Positions 44,607 to 52,791 of a stretch of DNA of 52,791 bases are shown here, piece after piece. The position numbers and the translations under genes are program-made. Numbering within the stretch: the stretch's first letter is position 1; each line of letters begins with the position of its first letter. Origin of the DNA: Stagonosporopsis chrysanthemi (taxonomy: Eukaryota > Ascomycota > Dothideomycetes > Pleosporales > Didymellaceae); the NCBI GenBank assembly GCA_022560025.1, contig JAFISE010000195.1, positions 1 to 52,791 on the forward strand. Reading direction: 5' to 3'. The notes below the pieces were generated by a model. The model was not told the origin of the DNA. It saw only the letters and a list, made by a program, of their open reading frames with translations, and made no database searches.

Positions 44607-45248
44607 ATGCCTCCGGTTTCCTTTTCCAGCTGGCTTGCCAGTACACAGCGAGGACCGCTGCGAGGCGCCTTCCTACCGTCGCGTGCAGAATGGCTTGCAT
44701 CACTTGTCCATGATGTTTCACGGCAGCAAACTTTAGACCCACTCCTGTCGGACGATTGCGCAATCTGCTCTCGCGCATTCAGTCGAAGGTCTGCAAGCAG
44801 GATCCGGATTCTCTTATCCTGCGGCCACAGGCACTTCTGCAGGGGCTGTCTGGCAAAGTGGGCCTCAATGGGTAAGACCAACTGCCCGTATTGCCGCAAA
44901 GAGCTGTGGTGTGCTCACGCAGCTTCGGATCGAACGGACAGCCCAGCAGTTGAAGCACAGAGATCATCGGGCAGCAGCCTGAGTCGTGAGTTGCTTCCTC
45001 CTCCGGCGTTGGTCCATGAAGAGAATGTCTATGCGGCGCCCCGCCGTGGAGGAGTCATACCTGTGTGGGCTCTCCGAGAAGGAGATGACGCAACAGAGAT
45101 GCAGGATTCGACAGCTAGCTTCGCTTCTCGATTGCACAATCCCGTCGGAGAGATAGCACAAGCATCTGAGAGCTTGACAGCGCGCCGGCCCGTGACTCGC
45201 TCCCAAACGCGACTACATCAGCTGGATAATCGCTCTTCTAGTGTTTGA
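44607..45248 (+). CDS. RING-finger protein, putative E3 ubiquitin ligase
   Basis: Single exon, 213 residues. The RING is internal: C51-AI-C54, C72-G-H74, C78-RG-C81 and C93-PY-C96, with AKW and Pro in the usual places, so a zinc-binding RING-HC domain is likely. There is one extra residue between His74 and Cys78 compared with the usual CGHxFC spacing (CGHRHFC), so His76 may be the ligand. The C-terminal half is Ser/Arg-rich and probably disordered (RRPVTRSQTRLHQLDN). Upstream helices SWLASTQRGPLR and AEWLASLVHDVSRQ are not recognised. Partner E2 and substrate unknown. Confidence 0.8.
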   Translation: MPPVSFSSWLASTQRGPLRGAFLPSRAEWLASLVHDVSRQQTLDPLLSDDCAICSRAFSRRSASRIRILLSCGHRHFCRGCLAKWASMGKTNCPYCRKELWCAHAASDRTDSPAVEAQRSSGSSLSRELLPPPALVHEENVYAAPRRGGVIPVWALREGDDATEMQDSTASFASRLHNPVGEIAQASESLTARRPVTRSQTRLHQLDNRSSSV

Positions 45249-45765
45249 GGCTTCCGGTGCGCGCAACATCACACGCATTCCCAGCTCATAGACAGCGATG
45301 TACGCGATCGCATCTGACGAAGTCTATTGTTTGATCTTCTTCGCTTGACGATGATAATTTCTAAGCTGAGTCCACACATGGGGGAGAATGCACATGGGGG
45401 TGTCGAGCAGCAGCTAAAACGTGAGCAAACATTTGGATCTCAGTCTATAGGCTTCAAAAGACTTTCTGCGTAGCACTGTAGCATCACGATGGAAACTTCA
45501 TTTCTGATGGGATATCATAGAGAATCATACTTGTAACTGTTAGTGAATGAATAGCCACACGTCACGTGCCGTGCCCTTCACTGCCACAAAGCCAAGCCGC
45601 TGCATCTCTCTTGCCTGTCATAAATACTCTAGCCTGGCCCGCCCCATTTCTTGACCTACACGTCCTTTTCGCACCACTGTCTCAACCACACCTTTGACCG
45701 CTACACGGACACAAGGCCAGAACACCTTACCTTCCCAACAAACAACTGCTATCGTCTCCGCACCA
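45249..45765. promoter_or_regulatory. Upstream region of the EF-hand gene
   Basis: Contains a palindromic CACGTG box within CACGTCACGTGCCG (about 45,560) and a TATA-like CATAAATAC about 145 bp before the start codon, in a C/T-rich leader typical of fungal promoters. Confidence 0.45.
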
Positions 45766-47890
45766 ATGGTTTCTCAGAAGAAGAAATACCTTCGCCAGCA
45801 GGCTATTGCTAGGGCTGACAAGACCCGGGAGGACCAAGCTAGGCAACTTGCGGAGAAGACAGAATCGAAGTCTGCGACAAGTAAGTTCTTCGTAATCAAA
45901 CTGCACATCTGCCGCGACTGACACGCAACAGCCAGCGCATCTTTATCCAGTCTATCAAGCCTATGCTCTACTGCTAGCCTTAGACCGCAACAGACCAAGC
46001 TTGTTCCCAACGAGTGTCCTCAACGAGGTACGGACCATTGCCTCTCATGTATGGCGCGCACGCTGATTATTCCAAACAGATACAGACCCTAACGTTCCAA
46101 AGGCTTCTGGAGCTCAGGATAAAGGGGGAGTCGTAACCGAGAACCGTGGAGTCAAGAAGGCGCTCGTGAGTAAGAAGAAGGCTCACCATAGACCACTCGC
46201 TTCTAAGCTGCCAAAAGCTAATCAAAAGCATGCTGCCACCGGCGATGCACCAAGGCGTTCGCCATCTATTAGCGGCTCAAACAGCGACAATGATGGGCCA
46301 ATTCATGCAACCACCTACCACATGGTCGATGCCTTTCCTTCAGAATATCTGGACCTTCCCGAACTGATCCGTTCACCATCACCTACGAGCTCAGAGTCGT
46401 CATCACTACAGTTGGTGGACGGCTTCAGTGCTGAGTTCACTTTCGATGCACCTAGTACTTTGTCTGCGCAGACTACCACCTTGCAGCCACCGGGCTTGTT
46501 CAAGATACCACCAGCACTTTCAGCTACTCAAGCGCCACCTACCAATTCCGTGGACCAAGTAGTAGATTGTCATGCTGCCTTCACGTCCCTCGAACCACAG
46601 CCGACTTCTGAGCCTATGCTAGGGGCTGAAGAACCAATTTTACATCCGGTAGCTGTGGCCGTTGAGTACGACCTTCCGGTGTCGGCGGAAGTTGTGACTG
46701 GAATGGAGCAGGGTGGCGAGAAACATGATTTCCCGTTCTTTCTGTTGGCTTCTGGAACGTACTTTCATGAACTTGAGTTTCCTGTGACGGCTTACCCGGC
46801 AATCTATGCAGCAGCAGTTGGCCGACCGACCGATACCATCACACCAAAGCTTGTCACCATGGGTCTAGCCATTGCTCTCACGGCGTACAGCATCGACATG
46901 CAGATAGAGGAAGCTGAAGACATTCCGAAAGAAGGAAACCACCACACATCCGCCATAGACCATGGTGATGATTCTGGCTCTTTGAAGGACGATCAGGAGG
47001 CCGTGGCTTCATCTGGACAAAGTGTCGCTTTCACTCCCGACAGTGAGAATGATAGCGCATTAGCGTCTGAATCCAACAGCGATGCAGATGTTCCACGCAG
47101 AAACGATGCGGTACAGTCCGATGATGCGTCTATGACATCAGAAAGCAACGAAGGAAACCAGGCGCCAACTGCGTCCGTTGAGTCTGACGGTCAGCCTAGA
47201 TGGCTCCGATTGACTCCGACTCAATCGCCAGATGCATCGCCGTTGAACTTCCCGCCCTCTGCTAAGGGTGATCGAGTTGCTGCCAATCTAACCACGACTT
47301 TCATTCGCCTTCGCTCGGAGACGACAGAAATCACCTCATCAGTCGTTGGCCAATCTCCATGTTCGATCTTAGAATCGAACTTGACCTCGTCGGCGTACCA
47401 ATCGCCCCTAGAGCGCAAGTCCTCAGGAGATGTGGGTTCCGAGCAATCACCCATGGCATTGCCGGCCTCGCCAGATTGGACTGCCGACCTTGTCCGCACT
47501 ATGCTCGGCACCGAATCGCTCTTCACCTTCCTATTGACTCTGGACATCGACGGCGATGGTTCCGTGAGCAAGATTGCTTTGGTCAGTGCTTTCCTGTCGC
47601 TGATTGCAGCTGAGCGAGAGAAGCTTGGATTACCACCCCTTCCCGAGTATTGCAATTGCATGTCCATCCTTGCAAGCAAAATCCTCCCACAAACCACAGT
47701 GCTGGGTACGACGTCCCTCGCAACCTTCCTCGCACAGTTTGACTTCCGCATCGATGACACTGTGGATACGAAGGACGTCTACCGGGTCTTCAAAGAGTTG
47801 CGTAAAGAAGAGACGCGAAAGAATCTACAGGCTACCACCGGAGTCATGGGCAAGCTTGGTCTGCATCTGGGTAAACTTGTGCCCACCTGA
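45766..47890 (+). CDS. Large low-complexity protein with C-terminal EF-hand pair
   Basis: Three exons (45,766-45,880, 45,932-46,027, 46,080-47,890; introns 51 and 52 nt, donors GTAAGT and GTACGG) give 673 residues. The start is basic and coiled (QKKKYLRQQAIARADKTRED) with a further Lys cluster VKKALVSKKKAHH, a likely NLS. The middle is Ser/Asp/Pro-rich and probably disordered. Near the C-terminus, DIDGDGSVSKIA (about 557-568) fits an EF-hand loop at positions 1, 3, 5 and 9 but ends in Ala instead of Glu. A second loop-like DFRIDDTVDTKD (about 624-635) follows at EF-pair spacing. Calcium binding by the first loop is plausible; the second is weak. No homologue of known function is recognised. 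Confidence 0.78.
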
Positions 47891-48030
47891 TCGTTGGTTG
47901 GTAATCCTTCAGAATCTGACAGGTGCTGCGACACTAACACTACAGTTTTAAGACCACAGGGTACAAGCGATCTTGACATGTTCTCCTTGCGTTATGTTTC
48001 TGTACGACCTCTTTCTTTTAATCATTTTAT

Positions 48031-48444
48031 TTATGTGTTCCGAATCTCCTCTTGGAGCCGCTGGATGGTATTCATGGCCACCAATACCGATGCTGGAAGC
48101 TTTGACTCGTCATATAAACTGAACTCGAATTTGTTAGTGGGATTGATGTTGGTCTCGCGCCATGCGCTTGAGACTTTGACTCGTCTCGTGTGCTGAGTCT
48201 GGGTTTGGTACAAAGGCTGGAGTTGGCTTTGAGCAGATGGTATGAACTCATCAGTTATCTGTGCGAACCAGACAATGGAAAAGAAATGTATAAGTCTCCC
48301 TGAATATGGATGGTGGAAATCATTCAAAGGCAACAACATCGCGCTAAGATCGTCAGATTGCACTAGCCCGCTTCTCTCTAATGCGCGCTGTTGTGCTGTC
48401 GTGCCGCCTTGCTTTCTGTGTTCTTCTTCTTCCACCTCAGTCAT
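48031..48444 (-). CDS. Hypothetical protein
   Basis: 137 codons from ATG to stop, single exon. Acidic start (MTEVEEEEHRKQGG), a central hydrophobic stretch LIHFFSIVWFAQITDEF and a C-terminal helix VLVAMNTIQRLQEEI. No domain recognised. It is convergent with the EF-hand gene, 140 bp away, and divergent from the next gene. Modest support only. Confidence 0.42.
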   Translation of the reverse strand: MTEVEEEEHRKQGGTTAQQRALERSGLVQSDDLSAMLLPLNDFHHPYSGRLIHFFSIVWFAQITDEFIPSAQSQLQPLYQTQTQHTRRVKVSSAWRETNINPTNKFEFSLYDESKLPASVLVAMNTIQRLQEEIRNT

Positions 48445-48766
48445 AAGGCGGAGCGGCTAAACAATCGTGACCAGACATGAGCAAGACGCTGACGCTCCGT
48501 TAAGATTTCATCCCTATTGATATGCTTGTAGTCGTGAGAAGTTCCGCGATGACCAAAACGCGCTACTCATGCACCTAGCACGCCCCGCGGCATATAGTCA
48601 ACCAGACCATGTTGAGCCCTTATATTATCGTCAACGTCATGTAAAGAATCGCCACTGATGTGAGTGAAGTCGCTGTCAACCAAAATGTCAGACTGACCTA
48701 CGGACTCAAGCGCGAGAACCCTACGTCTGCAACTTTTGCGCATTACTGTATTATCTTGACAACATC

Positions 48767-49927
48767 ATGTTCGAACAAGAGATGTCTGTTGAAAACGAGA
48801 TCCTGGCAGCTTCGGGTCCTGTACTTCCGCTCGCTAGGGTCCTATCGCTACCATACGAACTTCTCCAGCTTATGATCCGTTCGATAGCCAATTTCGAACC
48901 ATGGACATACTCCTCAATTCGGGAACGAACCGACACGTCTGTCATAGATGAGACGTTGTCCCTATGTACGCAAGAGATTATGGCCTTAAGTCTCAGACCA
49001 AGTCGTCGACCAATCCTAGGTCTTTCCAGCGAAAGAGACTGGCTGATGCTAGTTCTTGCCCGACATCCTCATCATCTATCACGACAGGACAAAACTGGTC
49101 TATCAGCGGCTATCACTCAAGCTTTGAGAAGAATGAACGCACGAATCGAGCGGCTCCACTGGGGTGATGGAGTTCCAGCAGCCAGCATCCAAATTCCCGG
49201 TGACCTCGGAGGTGCCAATTCCAGAGGCATCCGACCAGAGGACTTGCACGATCAGCCGAAGGTTGGGAGTGCCCCTGACATGACGTCGACCTTGCGTACT
49301 ATGAAGCAATACCACGCGACCGTGCAGCCTGGAGAAGACGAATGCTCGCAGGCAAATTCGACTGGACCAAATCTCGTGCAAAGAGATACTGCCCATACAA
49401 TCTTCCCTTCGGTTGCTCTCATCAGATATGATCAAGCGCCGCTTCTCAAGCTCGGATACCGGGACATTGTGCATATGGCACATCAACAAGATCTGCAAAT
49501 CGTCACCACCCAGAGTTCGGCCCTGCTTCTTGCTATCCTTATGGTACTTATTCGGTGTCGCCTGAGCCTACTCGAGATTTCCACAAAGCTCGACTGGGAT
49601 ACAGCAATTCCTTCCATTGAGTCGTGCGAAGGCAGAGACTTTGCGATGCCAAAATCGAGTCTTCGATCCGACCGGATGCGCAGCCTGTCTGGATCAACTG
49701 TTGCAGAGACCCTACCACATGGAACGCCGCTCTCACTCTCGGTTATATCGACGGTGTACGACTTTGGCGATTTTTCCAAGCCGGCGAGATTGGCTGAAAA
49801 GAGAGTCACTGAAGAAGAAGACGACCCTGGTAAATCGCCGAAGAGACCAAAATTGATCGAATATAAACAAGTCAGCAACGGTCGTGTAGCATCGCTGATG
49901 GACAGGTTCGAGAAGTTCCATTTGTGA
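48767..49927 (+). CDS. Hypothetical protein, possibly nuclear
   Basis: Single exon of 386 residues. A second ATG five codons in is an alternative start. Regions seen: a helical N-terminal part with LPYELLQLMIRSIANFEPW, faintly F-box-like but lacking the conserved pattern; a polar middle; a hydrophobic SSALLLAILMVLIRCRLSLLEI; and an acidic-to-basic tail EEEDDPGKSPKRPKL, which looks like a nuclear localisation signal. Length and composition support a real gene; the function is not known. Confidence 0.62.
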   Translation: MFEQEMSVENEILAASGPVLPLARVLSLPYELLQLMIRSIANFEPWTYSSIRERTDTSVIDETLSLCTQEIMALSLRPSRRPILGLSSERDWLMLVLARHPHHLSRQDKTGLSAAITQALRRMNARIERLHWGDGVPAASIQIPGDLGGANSRGIRPEDLHDQPKVGSAPDMTSTLRTMKQYHATVQPGEDECSQANSTGPNLVQRDTAHTIFPSVALIRYDQAPLLKLGYRDIVHMAHQQDLQIVTTQSSALLLAILMVLIRCRLSLLEISTKLDWDTAIPSIESCEGRDFAMPKSSLRSDRMRSLSGSTVAETLPHGTPLSLSVISTVYDFGDFSKPARLAEKRVTEEEDDPGKSPKRPKLIEYKQVSNGRVASLMDRFEKFHL

Positions 49928-50420
49928 AGTAAGACGTTGACGTGCAAGAGCATCTTGGCAGCGCTGCGTCGTTGCATTGTAGGAGAGTACACATAGCACG
50001 GAATATGTTATTGCTCTTGAGAAGAGAGGTGAGCATAAAGGCACACGTTACTCGTCATGTGCTAGACGATATTGTAATGGCCCCACTTCCGTTTGGCACT
50101 GCCTGATCTCACCACGTCATCTACCGACCTTTTCGCGTTCGCCTCGAGATTTGATCGCTTTCAACTTTGCCGCTCACAAGGAAGAGTCGCCTCGTGCTTC
50201 TCGCCGTCTTTGGAGCACCGATCCAACCATTAATACAACTGCGACATGCATTCCAAGGAAGCTACTGAGCGCATAAACGACGCCGATAACAAGGCTTTTT
50301 TCTCCAGCCAGAGTTTGAGCACATCGTAAGTATATGGTCAATCCGAAGTAGCCACACTCGACCGATCGCGACGTAGCAAGGCCACGTTTCAAGCAGCAGT
50401 CCTTCAACAGAGAGCCATTT
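49928..50420. other. Intergenic, nothing recognised
   Basis: Short chance frames only; no clear promoter element or repeat. Confidence 0.4.
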
Positions 50421-51182
50421 ATGCCGGCCGCAATACGTATTGACCATGCTCTTGTGACCATAGCAGGTGTTAGTGGCCCGGGCGAAGCCATTGAAGCGGC
50501 TCAAGAAGAAACCGAGCAAGGAGTCCGGCAAAACTCAAGCGACCGCAATACCAGCGCAGTTGCGTTCTTGTCTGTCGCTATAGCGTTCCCACGCGACTCC
50601 ACCCTGGGAAAACTTGCTGTCGACCCGAACATTTCAGGTACGGACTACAGCCACGACTCATCGGGCTTGGTTAACAGATCTGTAGAACACATTACTAGCG
50701 CCGGCCTCGCGTCAATGCCGAATAGCCACTCTCACCAGTTGGGAAACCCTCCAAAAAGTCAACGCCCAGCAGAGATCACCGCAAGCTCTCTCATTCCTTC
50801 GACCGGCTCAGCGACGAGCAAACACAAGCTTGTCGGGAGAACATGTCACGGCTACAGCTATATCCTCATCGGAACTAGAGTACGGCCCGACTCATCCAGT
50901 CACCCCATCACGAGGACGCAGCGAGCGACGTCTAAACTGCGTTCCATGGGTTGTTGGATCAAGTCAGCTCACGCGGCGTCGATGTGTTTTCTTCTGCTGA
51001 TGGGAAACCGAGCTGCAAGAATGACACGGAGCTGGAGGAGCAGTAGTGGGAGGTCGCTGGGGTGTTCATGCAAGCGTGGAAGAAAGTGTAGATGTGCTTG
51101 TCTGGCGCTGGCGGTTGCTGAGGCTGTCCAAGAGACTACGGGGCAGGGAAGGAAGGTAGAGGAAGGTCGTGCGAGAGTTTAG
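50421..51182 (+). CDS. Hypothetical ORF, Ser/Thr-rich
   Basis: 253 codons from ATG. The first 150 residues are polar and look like a disordered protein (EAAQEETEQGVRQNSS, SHDSSGLVNRSVEHITSAG). The last 100 are Arg/Ser/Cys-rich (GCSCKRGRKCRCACLA) and may be read-through of a gene whose intron was missed. The tail overlaps a minus-strand ORF, and both cannot be trusted equally. Confidence 0.33.
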   Translation: MPAAIRIDHALVTIAGVSGPGEAIEAAQEETEQGVRQNSSDRNTSAVAFLSVAIAFPRDSTLGKLAVDPNISGTDYSHDSSGLVNRSVEHITSAGLASMPNSHSHQLGNPPKSQRPAEITASSLIPSTGSATSKHKLVGRTCHGYSYILIGTRVRPDSSSHPITRTQRATSKLRSMGCWIKSAHAASMCFLLLMGNRAARMTRSWRSSSGRSLGCSCKRGRKCRCACLALAVAEAVQETTGQGRKVEEGRARV

Positions 51183-51563
51183 GAAGATGTCTTGATCGCG
51201 GAACGGATAGAGACTATCGAGCAGCCGTGCGTTGTTGTAACATGGCGTGGCGAGAGGCACATGAGCATCCAGCAGGCGAATGTTTTCCAAGTGGAAAGGC
51301 TGGCACGGGACGCCCTCTTGCGGCGTCGACCAGTCCCACACCATGGTGAGCTCACATCGGTCGACAGCGGCAGCTGAGACAAAGTCGAGCCATTCTATTG
51401 CTGGACAGGTTTCCTCCCCGACTTGATCCTCCCAGCCAATCGGATTCAAGGCGAGCGGCACCTGCATCGCAGCGACATGTCGCCTGCCTTTATTCCCCTG
51501 CAGTAAGCGATTCTCGGTCACCAGTAGACACAATTGACGCCCGGGATATGGGCGCGGAAGCAT
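51066..51563 (-). CDS. Hypothetical ORF, competing with the preceding one
   Basis: 165 codons from the first ATG; the frame is open about 30 codons farther upstream. The first two thirds look like folded protein (QLCLLVTENRLLQGN, CPAIEWLDFVSAAAVDRCEL, MVWDWSTPQEG); the end is Ser/Thr/Leu-rich. No family recognised. Transcript data would choose between strands. Confidence 0.3.
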   Translation of the reverse strand: MLPRPYPGRQLCLLVTENRLLQGNKGRRHVAAMQVPLALNPIGWEDQVGEETCPAIEWLDFVSAAAVDRCELTMVWDWSTPQEGVPCQPFHLENIRLLDAHVPLATPCYNNARLLDSLYPFRDQDIFLNSRTTFLYLPSLPRSLLDSLSNRQRQTSTSTLSSTLA

Positions 51564-51809
51564 GAAAGTTGAGGGCTCATCTCCCAGTAGTTTGGGCTGC
51601 CTGGAGCGTGTTGGTAGTATAACATGGTCAGCAGAGTAATAGTGTTTCGCATTCAATCATGTCTTCTCATCATCATACCTATCCAATCCTATCCTCTCTC
51701 CTATGCTATATTGACAGCGCGCGCGGGGGAAAAACAGGCTAGCAGTACGTACGGTATCAAGACCAACGGCAACAAGGGGATATACAGCGCAACCAACTCA
51801 ACGCGCCTT

Positions 51810-52791
51810 CTACTCGCGCCCGCCCACCCTCCGCTCGTAGTCGTCTTCAAACCGCGACGCATCGACCACCTCAACGCCCTTGCCGAGGCCGACCATATCG
51901 GCGCTCTCCCACCACTTGCGCACGTGGTGCTCGGCCGCCTTGCCCTTTGCGCTGGGGGCCTCGTCGTCGGTGTCGACAAGGCCGCCGAGGCCCGTGCCGT
52001 CGCTGCCGACGACGACGACCGTCTGGGCGACCCAGCGCGTGAGGTCGGCAATGTTCTTGCCGTCGACGCCGCTGAGGGCGTCGACAACGTAGACGAGGTC
52101 CGGGCCCAGGTGGCGCAGCATGTGGACGAAGCCCGAGGGGGTGCTGAAGGGCATGAGCATGGCGGGGTGGTCGACGAGGCGCAGGGCCTGGGCGTGCAGC
52201 GTGTTCCAGAGCAGGGTGTCGCTGGAGCGGGCGGAGAGGGCGGGAGTGTAGACGTGGGGGTCGGGCTGCGGGTCGATCGAGGCCAGCTCCTCGGCGGGGG
52301 TGCGGGCCGGGGTGGACATGGAGATGGCCGAGTACGAGGAGCCCAGCGGGGAGGAGCGGTCGCGCGAGTGGCTGCGCGAGGCGGGGCGAGAGCGCAGGGT
52401 GGGCGAGTAGACGAGGACGAAGAGCTTGGTCTTGGCGAAGTCGGTGTCGGGGAGGTGGGAGAGGATGGTCTGGGTGGGTTAGTTGGGCGTGGTAGGAGGG
52501 GGTTAGTTGGGCGTGATCAAGTGCAGCATGTCAAGACGTGGGCGCGGTAGGATGGGCAGTCAAGACGTGAGCGCGGTAGGATGGGCAGTCAAGACGTACA
52601 GCGTTCTCGGAGCGGTAGGCGCCGCCGTCGTCGTCGTCGTCGTGCGCGTCCATCAGCGACTCGGCGGACACGACCAGCACGACCGTCTTGCGCTTGCCTT
52701 GTGCGCGGGGCCCGGCGCGGACCGAGGCGGCGAAGGCGCGCGCCTGCTCGTCGACGGCGGCGGCGGCGGCGGCGGCGCTCTGAGCGGCCTG
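51810..52791 (-). CDS. Uncharacterised protein, 3' part (runs off right edge)
   Basis: Two exons are visible: 52,791-52,600 (open at the window edge) and 52,469-51,810, joined in phase 0 across a 130-nt intron (donor GTACGT, acceptor CCCAG). The first visible exon has a polyalanine run from GCC repeats, then KRKTVVLVVSAESLMDAHD with a run of five Asp, suggesting a beta strand of an alpha/beta domain. The second continues TILSHLPDTDFAKTKLFVLV, an Arg/Ser-rich linker, then a conserved-looking SGFVHMLRHLGPDLVYVVDA and WVAQTVVVVGSDGTGLGG. The region is much more GC-rich than its surroundings, with strong third-position bias, which supports coding. No family recognised. Confidence 0.7.
52530..52598. 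repeat. Intronic 29-bp minisatellite (2.4 copies)
   Basis: Units at 52,530-52,558 and 52,559-52,587 differ at one position (GACGTGGGCG against GACGTGAGCG). A third partial copy ends at the 5' splice donor. A separate 23-bp repeat (GGTTAGTTGGGCGTG at 52,478 and 52,501) lies in the same intron. Confidence 0.85.

Noticed and set aside
51624..52550. 308-codon plus-strand ORF
   Set aside because: Shadow of the GC-rich minus-strand gene; the translation is Gly/Ala/Arg/Val repeats without an ATG in good context.
1..52791. CRISPR arrays, bacterial operons, rRNA or prophage
   Set aside because: None seen; the spliced genes and repeat types are those of a fungal nuclear genome.

Overview
The window looks like nuclear DNA of a filamentous ascomycete, most likely a dothideomycete and probably Pleosporales. 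Seen directly: GT-AG introns of 44-55 nt, often with CTGAC/CTAAC branch sites; Zn2Cys6 regulators; a BRCT-WGR PARP; a GH76 cell-wall enzyme; and a TA-rich, stop-riddled repeat block that looks RIP-mutated. The Pleosporales placement rests mainly on a remembered resemblance of the aminopeptidase P and is inference.

Bases 1-10,650 are a graveyard of nested transposons, all read on the minus strand. A Tad-like LINE (about 167-6,264) lies inside a pogo/Fot1-type transposase gene. The pogo N-terminal and DDE part is at 6,265-7,484 and its C-terminal part at 1-166, and the junctions carry a 13-bp target-site duplication (154-166 and 6,265-6,277). A Ty1/Copia remnant (about 7,490-10,650) follows. 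Bases 10,650-13,150 hold no convincing gene but carry a degenerate short repeat. Bases 13,150-14,830 hold three weak gene candidates.

From 15.6 kb the window is ordinary gene space. In order: GH76 mannanase (-), Zn2Cys6 regulator (+), PARP (-), F-box protein (+), two tandem coiled-coil/CCCH proteins (+), aminopeptidase P with a long C-terminal extension (+), an uncharacterised protein (-), a second Zn2Cys6 regulator (+), class II aldolase-like protein (-), DAL5-type MFS transporter (+), RING protein (-), isochorismatase-type hydrolase (-), a small ORF (+), a second RING protein (+), an EF-hand protein (+), several hypothetical genes, and a gene on the minus strand that runs off the right edge.

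Functional groupings are inferred. The second regulator, the aldolase-like gene and the divergently transcribed MFS gene (33.1-38.8 kb) look like a small catabolic or uptake cluster, with a CGGAA-N10-TTCCG inverted repeat in the shared promoter. GH76 and the first regulator share a divergent promoter with a perfect 14-bp double-GATA palindrome. PARP and the F-box gene share a 299-bp bidirectional promoter. Exon boundaries were worked out by hand from splice signals, reading frame and remembered family sequence; no search was run.
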